Made by a program: the position numbers and the translations under genes. From an uncultured Clostridia bacterium (GTDB lineage: Bacteria; Bacillota; Clostridia; TANB77; CAG-508): DNA of 35,836 nucleotides. The DNA is taken from positions 1-35,836 of the forward strand of contig CAKPHJ010000014.1 of the NCBI GenBank assembly GCA_934157205.1, read 5' to 3'. Below are positions 15,529 through 25,161 of this stretch, piece by piece (position 1 is the stretch's first letter; each line of letters opens with the position of its first letter). The notes under the pieces were generated by a model that saw nothing but the letters and a program-made list of their open reading frames with translations, had not been told where the DNA came from and did not search any database.

Positions 15529-15551
15529 GATAATGGTTTTGTAAAAATTAA
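15529..15551. repeat. 23-base repeat, copy 1
   Basis: GATAATGGTTTTGTAAAAAT and the three bases after it differ by one base from 25088-25110. This copy overlaps the stop codon of the HtrA gene and lacks the complementary arm that makes the other copy a terminator. Confidence 0.5.
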
Positions 15552-16672
15552 GCCTTTCCTAAAGTTATTTTTATTTGTTTTACTATTTTTCCTCTTGTTA
15601 TACTTAAAACAACTTCATCACCTGGTTTTTTTGTATAAATATACTCTCTTAAATCATTCATTGTATTTAAATTTTTTTCATCAATTTTATTTATAATGTC
15701 ACCTTCTTTTAATTCCGTATTATCTGCTGGTCCATTTTTTGTAATTTGTGCTACATAAATTCCCTTTTCAAAATATACCTTCATGTTCGAATCTAAATAA
15801 GGAGTTACTTCTTTATCATAAGCATAAATTCCTATTACAGCTTCTTCAAAAATTCCTTCTTTATTTATTTTCTCAATAATTGGTTTTACTATATTTATTG
15901 GAATTGCGAACCCAATTCCTTCTGCTGAAGATATTTTTACACTGTTTATTCCTATTACTTCTCCTGTTGGATAAATAAGTGGTCCCCCACTGTTTCCTGG
16001 ATTTATTGTTGCATCTGTTTGTATTAAATCTGTCATATATGCATTTTTATTTTCCTCATCTATTTTTATTGTTCTATTTTTAGCACTTATAATACCTGAA
16101 GTAACGGTTCTTCTAAACTCATACCCAATAGGATTCCCAATTGCATATACAGTTTCTCCAACTCTTATTTTACTAGAATCACCTAAAGTTACATATTTCA
16201 AGTTTTTTGCATTTATTTTTGTAATTGAAAGATCTAAATTTGAATCTGACCACATAACTGTACCATCATAATTATTACCATTTTCTAATGTTATATAACA
16301 TTTACTATATTTACTACCTGTTACATGTTCATTGCTTAAAATATAACCATTTTCAGTTACTATAATTCCTGTTCCAAGTCCTAATTCACTTTCACTACTT
16401 TTTCCTAAAATACTTGTTCCTGTATTTTTTAATTTTGATATACCTACTACTTTTTCATTTGTTTCTTCAATAATATCTGCAATATTTTGGCTTTTTTGAA
16501 CAGCATTTTCCACAGTTTGTTCATTTGTTGTGGATTGTAATCTTGTTGTTTCATATTCTTGGTTATTTATTTCAATATTATTGTATACAGAATACAAATA
16601 TAACCCAAAAATCCATAATAATATTGTTATTATTGATATTGCAATAAATTTTCTTATTTTATATTTTTTCAA
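15548..16672 (-). CDS. htrA: Membrane-anchored HtrA/DegP-type serine protease
   Basis: 374 residues. A basic N-terminus and one membrane segment (about residues 9-29) anchor it outside the membrane. A trypsin-like domain carries the full triad: H116 (SNEHVTG), D147 (SNLDLSI) and S228 (PGNSGGPL). A PDZ domain follows at about 290-372 (KGIYVAQITKNGPA, LKEGDIINKIDEKN). HtrA degrades or refolds misfolded envelope proteins under stress. The start is TTG 16672, supported by GAGGTG 8 bases upstream. The gene lies 52 bases beyond the acyl-CoA synthetase remnant, past a terminator hairpin; its own promoter is not clear, so it may depend partly on read-through. Confidence 0.93.
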   Translation of the reverse strand: MKKYKIRKFIAISIITILLWIFGLYLYSVYNNIEINNQEYETTRLQSTTNEQTVENAVQKSQNIADIIEETNEKVVGISKLKNTGTSILGKSSESELGLGTGIIVTENGYILSNEHVTGSKYSKCYITLENGNNYDGTVMWSDSNLDLSITKINAKNLKYVTLGDSSKIRVGETVYAIGNPIGYEFRRTVTSGIISAKNRTIKIDEENKNAYMTDLIQTDATINPGNSGGPLIYPTGEVIGINSVKISSAEGIGFAIPINIVKPIIEKINKEGIFEEAVIGIYAYDKEVTPYLDSNMKVYFEKGIYVAQITKNGPADNTELKEGDIINKIDEKNLNTMNDLREYIYTKKPGDEVVLSITRGKIVKQIKITLGKA

Positions 16673-16687
16673 TATTTATAACACCTC

Positions 16688-16717
16688 AAAAGTAGTGTTT
16701 CCAAAAACACTACTTTT
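16688..16717 (-). terminator. Terminator after the acyl-CoA synthetase
   Basis: A perfect 13-bp stem (AAAAGTAGTGTTT and complement) with a 4-base loop, placed between the synthetase stop and the htrA ribosome site. The trailing T-run is short, so leakage into htrA is possible. Confidence 0.75.
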
Positions 16718-16724
16718 AATAACT

Positions 16725-18456
16725 TTAATTTAATTTTTTTAATTCTTCATATCTTTTTACTTTCTGTGTTGTTGTTTTAGCTAAACTTTCTGTAGTTATT
16801 ACTATTTGCTTTATGTGCTTAAATATAGGCAATTGTTTATTAATTTCTTTTACATCTTCCCATATTATTTTTTTGTATTCTTCTTCAGTTTTTTCTCCTT
16901 TATTTTCTTTTATAATATCTTTATCATAAACAACTTTTGCACATAACATTGTATCTGTTTTATCTTTTTCTCTTTGATAAACTAAACTTTCTACTACATA
17001 TGGCAATTTGTTAATTAAAAATTCTATTTCTTGTGGATATACATTTTTACCATTTTTTAAAACTATTATATCTTTTTTTCTACCTGTTACATATAAAAAT
17101 TCGTCTTTATCTAAATATCCAAAATCTCCTGTTTTAAACCAACCTTCTTTTAATGCATTTTTAGTTTCTTCTTCATTTTTATAATATCCGTAGCATTACA
17201 CTTGGACCTTTAACTAATATTTCACCTATTCCGTCTTTATCTGGATTTTCTATTTTTACTTCTAATGTATCAAAAACTAATCCTACTGAACCTGGTCTTT
17301 TTTCTTTGTCTGTTTCTGCAGATATAACAGGTGAAGTTTCAGTTAAACCATATCCTTGTATTAAATCAATTCCTAAATTGTTATATCCTATTATTGTTTC
17401 TTTATTCATTGGAGCTGCACCATATAATACAACTCTTAAATTCCCACCAAAATTATCAAGCACTTGCTTAAAAAATACTTTTCTTAAATCTATTTTACAT
17501 TTTAATAACACATTTGATATTTTAGACATATTGTTTATTAATTTTGTTTTTCCTTTTTCATCAATAGCTTTTTGTATTTTTTTATACATTGTTTCTAAAA
17601 CAAGTGGTACTGCAACAAATACTGAAATTTTGTATTCTGCTAAATTTTTTTGTATATATTTTAGTCCATCACAAAAAGCTACACATGCACCACTGTACAA
17701 TCCATATAAAAATGTAATTGTGCATTCAAAAGTATGATGTATTGGTAAAAATGATAAAAGTACATCATTTTCATATATTTTTACCCATTTTCCAATTGCT
17801 GAAAGATTTGAACATATATTTTTTTGTGATAACATAACTGCTTTAGGTAAATTTGTTGTTCCAGATGTAAATAACATTATAGACATTTTGTTTTCGTCAA
17901 TTTTTACTGATTCATATTGATTATTTCCTTGTTTTAGTTGTTCATATCCATATTTTAATATTTCTTCATATTTTTCTATTTCTGTATTTTCTATATTATC
18001 CATACATATTAATTTATTTACATTGTTTTTAGAATTTTTCTTTATTTTTATCATAATTTCTTCGTATTTTTTATCAAATATTACAATTTCAGCTTCACTT
18101 CTTGTTATTAAATTTTCAATTTCATTTTCTGGTAATGCTTTATCTAATGGAACTATTACCATGTTTCCTGTAGTTACTGCCAAATATGTTGTGCACCATT
18201 CATATCTATTATTTCCAATTACTGCAATTCTTTTTCCTTCATAGCCCATACTTAGAAAGCTTGTGCTTAAAGCTTTTATGTCTTTTATAAATTGTCCATA
18301 TGTTTTTTCAATATATTTTGGCTCCTTTGCTTGTTTATCTTGTTTGTATTTATATGCTATATTTTTAGAATATTTTTCCTCTACCATTTTTAATAATTCT
18401 TTAAAGTTTTCGATTTCCATAGATTGGTATACAGCTCTAGATTTTGTTCCCTTCAT
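16725..18456 (-). pseudogene. Long-chain acyl-CoA synthetase (AMP-binding) with one-base frameshift
   Basis: The first frame (425 residues from ATG 18456) has the ATP motif LFTSGTTNLPKAVML (the usual TSGTTGxPKG with Asn and Ala replacing Gly), LPIHHTFE and IQGYGLTETSPV. It ends abnormally at GPSVMLRIL. Dropping one base at about 17190 restores GPSVMLGYYKNEEETKNALK, then WFKTGDFGYLDKD, VTGRKKDIIVLKNGKNVYP and the usual C-terminal domain to the stop at 16725. The total, 1732 bases, is a multiple of three plus one, consistent with a single insertion. Intact, it would activate fatty acids as acyl-AMP and acyl-CoA. All else looks healthy, so the lesion is recent, strain-specific or an assembly error. 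It is divergent from the NRPS gene and could supply that enzyme's acyl starter. Confidence 0.88.
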
Positions 18457-18505
18457 ATTGGTTCCTTTCTCTAATCTTTTCGATTATTTTTTATTTTACA
18501 ACCCT

Positions 18506-18534
18506 ATTCTACTATACTTACAAAAAAAAGACAA
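18506..18534 (-). promoter_or_regulatory. Promoter of the acyl-CoA synthetase
   Basis: On the minus strand -35 TTGTCT (18534-18529), 17-base spacer, -10 TAGAAT (18511-18506). The -35 box lies only 9 bases from the -35 box of the opposing NRPS promoter. Confidence 0.55.
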
Positions 18535-18543
18535 TGACTTTTC

Positions 18544-18572
18544 TTGACATTTTTTGTTAAAAATCTTATAAT
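18544..18572 (+). promoter_or_regulatory. Consensus promoter of the NRPS operon
   Basis: Perfect -35 TTGACA (18544-18549), 17-base spacer, perfect -10 TATAAT (18567-18572). Transcription would start near 18579, about 215 bases before the NRPS start, so a long untranslated leader is predicted. Confidence 0.8.
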
Positions 18573-18578
18573 CTTATT

Positions 18579-18798
18579 AGGAATCAACAGTAATACACGA
18601 TATATAATAGTATATTAACAAAAAATGTTGTGATTTTTAATACAGAACAAATAAAGAAAATTCTATTTAATTTGTTCGAACTTAACTCCAAGTTTTTATT
18701 AATTAGAAAAACTAAAAACTAATGATTAAAATTTTCATACAATCACTTTTGTATAAAAATCTAATTCATATTTAAAAGGAGGATTAATGTTAAAATGA
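18579..18798 (+). other. Long leader of the NRPS operon with a three-codon ORF
   Basis: The 338-base gap 18457-18794 holds two divergent promoters and this leader. The leader contains a dyad GAACAAAT (18645-18652)/ATTTGTTC (18670-18677) and a hairpin AGTTTTT...AAAAACT near 18690-18713. The ribosome site AGGAGG (18777-18782) is only 4 bases from ATG 18787, which opens ATG TTA AAA TGA. That stop overlaps the NRPS ATG (18795), which is itself 12 bases from the same ribosome site. This arrangement suggests translational coupling or a start compromise. I do not recognise a known riboswitch. Confidence 0.5.
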
Positions 18799-21700
18799 AA
18801 AAGAATGTTTATGAGTTAACCAAACCTCAATTATCTATATATATGAGTGAAAAAATTATTAATGTTCCTATTAATAATGTAATTGGAACAATGTATTTTC
18901 CTAGTACGGTTAACATAAATTTATTAATTCAAGCTGTAAATATAACAGTAAAAAATAACCAAGCTTTAAGAACAATCATCTTCGAAAAGTCTGGTAAACC
19001 ATTTCAATATTTTGAAGACTTTTTCCCTTTTTCTTTAGACTTTATAGATTTTACAAATAAAAGTCTTGAAGAATTTAAAGTATTCCAAAATAGTTTTGCA
19101 CAAAAGATGTTTAATATAAATGAAAATTTATTATTTGAATTTGTTATAGTATCTCTTTGTAACGGTGAAATAGCTTTAATTGGTAAGTTTCATCATTTAA
19201 TTGCTGATGCTTGGTCTTTAGGTTTAATAATTGATAATATTGCTTTAAATTACTATAATTTGGAAAACAATAAAAAATCTACTATATCCACTGGACTTTA
19301 TACTGATTTTATAAATAGAGAAAATAACTACCTTGCTTCTGATTCTTATAAAAAAAGCAAAGATTTTTGGTGTAATGAATTACAAGGAATAGAACCTATT
19401 AGTTTCAAAGAATGTATTTCTCATTCTTATAAGGCAAAGCGTACGGAGTTTTCTTTGTCTAATGCTGAAACTTCTCTTATTGATTCCTTTTGTAAAGAAA
19501 ACCATATTTCTGCTTACATTTTATTTTTAACAGCAATTAATCTATATTTATATAAATCTACATCTAACAATAAGTTTTCTATTCAAACTCCAATCTTAAA
19601 TCGTATTGGTAAAGATAAAAATACTATTGGAATGTTTATTAATATGCTTTCTATTCCTACAACGATTGAAGACAATTTGCCTACTAATAAATTATTAGAA
19701 AACTTCTCTCTTTCTAGCATTAAATATTTTAAAAATTCAAAATATCCTTATATAGATTTATTAGCCGATTTAAGAAAATACAACAACACTCAATCTTACA
19801 ATGTTGTATATTCTTTCCAAAATATGCGTCCAAAAAACTCCCTTGCAGGAATTATTTACAATCGTGCAGAATGGAATTTTGTTGGATATATGCAAGACGA
19901 ATTAGTTATAAATATTACAGATTTTAACAATTCTGGTAATTATCATATATCTTATGATTATTTAATAAATTTATTTACATCAAAGGAAATTGATTTTATA
20001 CACAAAAGAATAAAAAAAGTTGTTTTTGATATAATAAATTCTTCTTATAAGTCAGTTTCAGACATTAACGTGCTTCCTAATTCTGAAAAAAATTTATTAC
20101 TAAATAACTTTAATAATACCTCTACAAAATATGCTTTAAATACAACAATACCTGATTTATTTGAAAACATAGTTGCTAAATATCCTAAAAATGTCGCATT
20201 AATTTATAAAGATAAAAATTATACTTATAAAACTTTAAATAATATGGCAAATATTGTAGCTGATAATCTTACAAAATTAAATATTCATAATAGCCGAGTT
20301 GCGATTTTATGTAAAAAATCTGCTTGGTTAATAGCTGGTCTACTTGGTATTATGAAAAGTGGTAATTGTTATATTCCAATAGATGGAGAATATCCAGAAA
20401 AAAGGATTAAATATATAATTGATAATAGTAAATGTAATTTTATAATTGTTTCAGATGAGTATAGGAATTTTGGCAATTTTTCAAATAAAATTATTTTAGA
20501 AGATTTAGATATTACTTTAACTACAAATTATAAAAGTATTGCTACTCCAGAAAATTTAGCATATATGATTTATACTTCTGGAACAACTGGCAACCCAAAA
20601 GGTGTGCCAATAAAACATAATAATATTATTAATACATTAATTTGGCGTAAAAATACTTATAATTTTGATAAATCCTATACTGTACTACAAATACCTTCAT
20701 TTTCTTTTGATAGTTCAGTAGAAGATATATTTACTCCATTAATTTCTGGAGCAACACTTGTTATTCCTTCTGTTTCAAGAATGGATGTTAACGTAATTGC
20801 AGAAGAACTTTCTAAATATAATGTTAATCATTTTTTAGTGGTTCCTAGTTTATATAAAATTTTATTACAAGAAAAGTACAATTTTTTAACATCTTTAAAA
20901 ATTGTTACAATTGCTGGAGAAGATTTTCCAATGTCTTTAGTTAAAGAGCATTTTAAAAAATTTCCTAATGTTAGATTAATTAATGAATATGGTCCAACTG
21001 AAAACAGTGTTTGTTCTACATTTTATGAATTAACTAATAATGATGATTCTATATTAATTGGAAAACCAATATCTAATTGTAAAGCTTATATATTAGATAA
21101 AAATATGCAATTGCTTCCAATTAAATCTAAAGGAGAATTATATGTATCTGGTCCTGGTGTTTCAGAAGGATATTGGAATAAACCCAATTTAAACAAAGAA
21201 CGTTTTTTTAAAAATCCATTTGGGTATAATTATAAAATGTACAAAACAGGTGATATTGCTGCTTGGAATTTTGATGGAAATATTGAATACTTTGGCAGAA
21301 ATGACGAACAAGTAAAATTGCATGGATTAAGAATTGAATTAAAAGAAATTGAAAAAAACATATTGCAAGACTCTGGTGTTTCTGATACTATTGTTCTTAT
21401 TAAGGAGAATTCTTCTAATAATCAAATTTTAGTTGCATATATAACAACTTATGATATTAATTTTAATATTAATTCTCTTTATGAAAATTTGCGAAAAAAA
21501 CTTCCTTTTTATATGGTTCCTATTATAGTAAAATTGGATTCTTTTCCTTTAACACCTAATGGAAAAGTTGACAAAAATAAACTTCCTTTGCCAAAACTAA
21601 AAACAATACATAATGCACCTCCTAGAAATGAATTAGAAAATATAATTTTATCAATTTGTAGAAAGGTTTTAAATAATAATAATTTGGGAATTTTTGATGA

Positions 21701-23048
21701 TTTTTTTGTTGATGGTAATGCAGATTCTCTTAGTATTCTTACAATAAGTTCTAGACTATTTGCTGATGGATTCACTGTTAATACTCAAGACTTTTATAAA
21801 TATTCATCTGTTGAAACATTAGCAAAATATATTTCTAATAAAAATCCACAAAATATTAGATACATAAAAAAAATTGTAAAACCTAAATTAACATTATATC
21901 CTAAAAATGTAACAAAAAATGATTTACATTTTCAATATCAAAATGTATTACTTACAGGAGTTACAGGTTTTTTAGGTATACATATTTTAGATTATTTGCT
22001 AAAAAATACAACTTGTATTATCTATTGTATAGTTAGAGAAAAAAATAATGAAACACCTTTACAAAGAATTCAATCTTTATTAGAATTTTATTTTGATAGT
22101 AATTATTATATAAAATTTAAAAACCGAATTATTGTATTACGTGGAGAATTATCTGAAGATTTTTTGGGTTTATCTCAAGAAAACTATTCTAACCTACAAA
22201 AAAATGTAGATTGTATTATAAATACCGCTGCAAATACAAAACATTATGGAAGTTACACTGATTTTCAAAGAGATAATGTAATCTCGGTGAAAAATTTAAT
22301 TTTATTCGCTAAACCTTTAAATATCATTTTAAATCATATGTCAACAACAAATGTGAGCGGAAATTATTTGGTTAAAAATGATATTAGTTATAACTTTACC
22401 GAAAATGATTTTTATATAGGTCAAAATTATAAAGATAATGTTTATATACACAGCAAATTTGATGCAGAAAAATTAATATTAGAAGAAGAATATAAAGGTC
22501 TAAATGCTAATATTTTTAGACTTGGTAATTTAATGGCAAGATATTCCGATGGAACTTTTCAAAAGAATAAATATGATAATGCTTATTTTTCAAGATTGTT
22601 AGCTTTAGCCAAATTAGGATATCTCCCATATACTTTAGAGCAACAAAAATTAGAGTTTTCACCTATTGATGAAACATCTGAAGCTATTATAAAATTACTT
22701 ACAATACCAAATATAAAAAATAATATTTTTCATATCTTTTCTGATAAATTAATTGATATTAATTTATTATTAGATATATTTAAATCTATGAATTGTATTT
22801 GTAAATTTACTGATTATGACAATTTTATGCAAAAATTAAATTTACAAAAAAATGAAAAAATATTAAAATATCTTGTATCTGATTTAACTTATTCAAAAAA
22901 ATTTGATTATACATCAAATATTATAATTAATCAGAATCTAACAAATAAGTTCTTTGATTTAGTTGATTTTAAATGGTCAAAAATTGATGAAAATTATTTA
23001 ATACAATTTTTTAATAAAGTTAATTTCTTCAAAGATATACAAGAATAG
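18795..23048 (+). CDS. Monomodular nonribosomal peptide synthetase: condensation-adenylation-carrier-reductase
   Basis: 1417 residues. The condensation domain (about 1-430) has HHLIADA at 133-139, with His134 and Asp138 kept and the final Gly changed to Ala. The adenylation domain (about 450-930) has YTSGTTGNPKG at 593-603, NEYGPTE, YKTGD, GRNDEQVKLHGLRIELKEIE and NGKVDK. The carrier domain (about 940-1015) has DGNADSL with the phosphopantetheine Ser978. The thioester reductase domain (about 1045-1400) has LLTGVTGFLG (NADPH binding) and the catalytic pair Y1217/K1221 in YIHSK. Such a module activates one amino acid, acylates it through an N-terminal (starter-type) condensation domain and releases it reductively as an aldehyde or alcohol. 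Gut Clostridia NRPSs ending in reductases are known to make peptide aldehydes and pyrazinones. No phosphopantetheinyl transferase is in the window. The histidine kinase gene follows after 11 bases. Confidence 0.95.
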   Translation: MKKNVYELTKPQLSIYMSEKIINVPINNVIGTMYFPSTVNINLLIQAVNITVKNNQALRTIIFEKSGKPFQYFEDFFPFSLDFIDFTNKSLEEFKVFQNSFAQKMFNINENLLFEFVIVSLCNGEIALIGKFHHLIADAWSLGLIIDNIALNYYNLENNKKSTISTGLYTDFINRENNYLASDSYKKSKDFWCNELQGIEPISFKECISHSYKAKRTEFSLSNAETSLIDSFCKENHISAYILFLTAINLYLYKSTSNNKFSIQTPILNRIGKDKNTIGMFINMLSIPTTIEDNLPTNKLLENFSLSSIKYFKNSKYPYIDLLADLRKYNNTQSYNVVYSFQNMRPKNSLAGIIYNRAEWNFVGYMQDELVINITDFNNSGNYHISYDYLINLFTSKEIDFIHKRIKKVVFDIINSSYKSVSDINVLPNSEKNLLLNNFNNTSTKYALNTTIPDLFENIVAKYPKNVALIYKDKNYTYKTLNNMANIVADNLTKLNIHNSRVAILCKKSAWLIAGLLGIMKSGNCYIPIDGEYPEKRIKYIIDNSKCNFIIVSDEYRNFGNFSNKIILEDLDITLTTNYKSIATPENLAYMIYTSGTTGNPKGVPIKHNNIINTLIWRKNTYNFDKSYTVLQIPSFSFDSSVEDIFTPLISGATLVIPSVSRMDVNVIAEELSKYNVNHFLVVPSLYKILLQEKYNFLTSLKIVTIAGEDFPMSLVKEHFKKFPNVRLINEYGPTENSVCSTFYELTNNDDSILIGKPISNCKAYILDKNMQLLPIKSKGELYVSGPGVSEGYWNKPNLNKERFFKNPFGYNYKMYKTGDIAAWNFDGNIEYFGRNDEQVKLHGLRIELKEIEKNILQDSGVSDTIVLIKENSSNNQILVAYITTYDINFNINSLYENLRKKLPFYMVPIIVKLDSFPLTPNGKVDKNKLPLPKLKTIHNAPPRNELENIILSICRKVLNNNNLGIFDDFFVDGNADSLSILTISSRLFADGFTVNTQDFYKYSSVETLAKYISNKNPQNIRYIKKIVKPKLTLYPKNVTKNDLHFQYQNVLLTGVTGFLGIHILDYLLKNTTCIIYCIVREKNNETPLQRIQSLLEFYFDSNYYIKFKNRIIVLRGELSEDFLGLSQENYSNLQKNVDCIINTAANTKHYGSYTDFQRDNVISVKNLILFAKPLNIILNHMSTTNVSGNYLVKNDISYNFTENDFYIGQNYKDNVYIHSKFDAEKLILEEEYKGLNANIFRLGNLMARYSDGTFQKNKYDNAYFSRLLALAKLGYLPYTLEQQKLEFSPIDETSEAIIKLLTIPNIKNNIFHIFSDKLIDINLLLDIFKSMNCICKFTDYDNFMQKLNLQKNEKILKYLVSDLTYSKKFDYTSNIIINQNLTNKFFDLVDFKWSKIDENYLIQFFNKVNFFKDIQE

Positions 23049-23059
23049 GAGTGATTTTA

Positions 23060-25054
23060 ATGAATTCTGAAAAAAAAGTACATGTAAAAATTAAAATAGT
23101 TCTTACATATGCCATTTCTATTGCAATAGGATGTTTATTATTTTACCTAATTATTCCACATTTACTAAATTATGGATCTGATACAATTAATACATCATTT
23201 GATAAACAAGTTTCTGGTGGTTTTTATTATTACCAACAGGTTTTGTTTGTAGCAATAGGATTAATTTTAGTCGTATCTTCTATTTTATTTTTCCTTTTAA
23301 AAGATATTGACTATTATCCATTATATAAGCTAAATGCAACAAAGTATAAAAAGAATTTAGAATATATAAAAAATTTATGTTTAGGATTGCCTAATAAAAT
23401 ATTATCGATATTTATTATTGTACCTTTAATACTAGCTTTTTCTGTTTTGTTTATGCAAACATCTTATATTACATCGGCAGATTTTAAATTGGTACTTGTA
23501 ATATTTATATTATCTACAATAATTATATCACTTTCTAATATTTATATAAAAAGAATATTATCAAAGATTCTTATTGAATTAGAAAACACTTCATTTTCTA
23601 AAACAAAAAGATATGGATTAATTAAGAGATTACTTATTCAAATTTTGCCTATTACAACAATTTGTATTGTTTTTACATACTTATTGGTTTCTTCTTTATA
23701 TGAGAAAAATAATGCAAACCTACTTTCAAAATATTATATGAAGCAATTTAAATCTGACTTAGAACAAGCTGAAGTACATGATGTAGATTCTTTAATACCT
23801 TTAATAAATAAAATACAACTTTATGAATCTTCAAATATTTTATTTATTGCAGATGACAACATAAACTTTATATATAAAACAGGAGAATTAAGCCAATTTT
23901 TTCAAAAATATGCTAAAGAACTTTCTCTAAAAAATAATTATGAAATATATGATTATTATGGCTCTTCTGGACAAGGTTTATTATACCCTATTCAATTAGA
24001 TAATGGTAAAACATATTATTTGGGAGCTTATTATTTAATATCATCTAATGATACCATTCTTTATACCATTTCATTGTTAATTCTCTTAGGTATTCTTTGT
24101 GGATTAATGATTTATACCTTTGCTCATGAATTATCACAAAATATAAAAGAAGTTACTTCTTCGTTGGAAGAAATCGCCAATAGTAATGATACTATCTCTG
24201 AAAAAAAATTATATATTACTTCTGTTGATGAAATCGGAGATCTTATTAAAGTATATAATAATATACAATTTTTAACCGCTGAACACATTAACCAAATACA
24301 TAATAACCAATCTATGCTTATGGAAAGAGAAAGATTAGCATCACTTGGTCAACTAATTGGTGGAATAGCACATAACTTAAAAACACCAATAATGTCAATA
24401 TCTGGAGCAGCAGAAGGACTATCAGATTTAATTAAAGAATATGATTCTTCAATAGACGATCCTGAGGTAAACAGTCAAGATCACCATGATATTGCTAAAG
24501 ACATGGATTCTTGGGTTCTAAAAATAAAAAACTACACAGAATATATGTCAGATGTTATTTCAGCTGTAAAAGGCCAAGCAGTTGCACTATCTAACGATGA
24601 AAATATTTCTTTTACAATTAGTGAACTTTTAAAAAGAGTAAATATATTAATGAAACATGAACTTAAAAATGCAATTATTTATTTAAATATAAAAATGTTT
24701 ACAGATGAAAATACTGTAATTCATGGTGATGTTAATAGTCTTGTTCAAGTTATTAATAATATGGTTTCAAATGCAATTCAAGCTTATAATGGCAAAACAG
24801 AACAAAATATAGATATTATAGTTAAAGAAGATAATAATAATATATATATTTCTATTAAAGATTATGCATGTGGATTATCTGAAAAAGTAAAAGATAAACT
24901 ATTTAAAGAAATGATTACAACAAAAGGAAAAAACGGTACAGGACTTGGTTTATATATGTCTTATTCTACTATAAAAGCTCATTTTAATGGTAATATAGTT
25001 GTAGATTCAGAACAAGGAAAAGGAACTACTTTTACAATTATTTTACCTCTATAA
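23060..25054 (+). CDS. Six-TM sensor histidine kinase cotranscribed with the NRPS
   Basis: 664 residues from ATG 23060, chosen over GTG 23051 because AGGAG ends 8 bases before it. Two N-terminal membrane segments, a short loop and three more segments (to about residue 213) are followed by a roughly 115-residue extracytoplasmic region. A sixth segment (about 333-353) and a HAMP-like linker come next. The kinase core has GGIAHNLKTPIMSI with the phospho-acceptor H438, an N-box (NNMVSNAIQAY), DYACGLS (usual DxGxG with one Gly replaced by Ala) and GTGLGLY. It lies 11 bases after the NRPS, so one operon is near certain, and its sensor half is a candidate receptor for the NRPS product. The likely partner is the response regulator 170 bases downstream. 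Confidence 0.9.
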   Translation: MNSEKKVHVKIKIVLTYAISIAIGCLLFYLIIPHLLNYGSDTINTSFDKQVSGGFYYYQQVLFVAIGLILVVSSILFFLLKDIDYYPLYKLNATKYKKNLEYIKNLCLGLPNKILSIFIIVPLILAFSVLFMQTSYITSADFKLVLVIFILSTIIISLSNIYIKRILSKILIELENTSFSKTKRYGLIKRLLIQILPITTICIVFTYLLVSSLYEKNNANLLSKYYMKQFKSDLEQAEVHDVDSLIPLINKIQLYESSNILFIADDNINFIYKTGELSQFFQKYAKELSLKNNYEIYDYYGSSGQGLLYPIQLDNGKTYYLGAYYLISSNDTILYTISLLILLGILCGLMIYTFAHELSQNIKEVTSSLEEIANSNDTISEKKLYITSVDEIGDLIKVYNNIQFLTAEHINQIHNNQSMLMERERLASLGQLIGGIAHNLKTPIMSISGAAEGLSDLIKEYDSSIDDPEVNSQDHHDIAKDMDSWVLKIKNYTEYMSDVISAVKGQAVALSNDENISFTISELLKRVNILMKHELKNAIIYLNIKMFTDENTVIHGDVNSLVQVINNMVSNAIQAYNGKTEQNIDIIVKEDNNNIYISIKDYACGLSEKVKDKLFKEMITTKGKNGTGLGLYMSYSTIKAHFNGNIVVDSEQGKGTTFTIILPL

Positions 25055-25086
25055 TAACCTAAAAGTATAAATTTTAAATAATTACA

Positions 25087-25132
25087 GGATAATGGTTTAG
25101 TAAAAATTAAAAGAACAAACCATTATCCTTTA
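25087..25132 (+). terminator. Terminator of the NRPS-kinase operon (contains 23-base repeat, copy 2)
   Basis: A perfect 12-bp stem, GGATAATGGTTT (25087-25098) with AAACCATTATCC (25117-25128), followed by TTTATAT. The left arm and loop (25088-25110) match 15529-15551 with one difference. Confidence 0.8.
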
Positions 25133-25161
25133 TATTATATAAAAAATATTGTCGAAACCTA

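Noticed and set aside
18579..18794. Known riboswitch in the long NRPS leader
   Set aside because: I see only short AT-rich hairpins and no conserved core of a riboswitch class that I can recognise.
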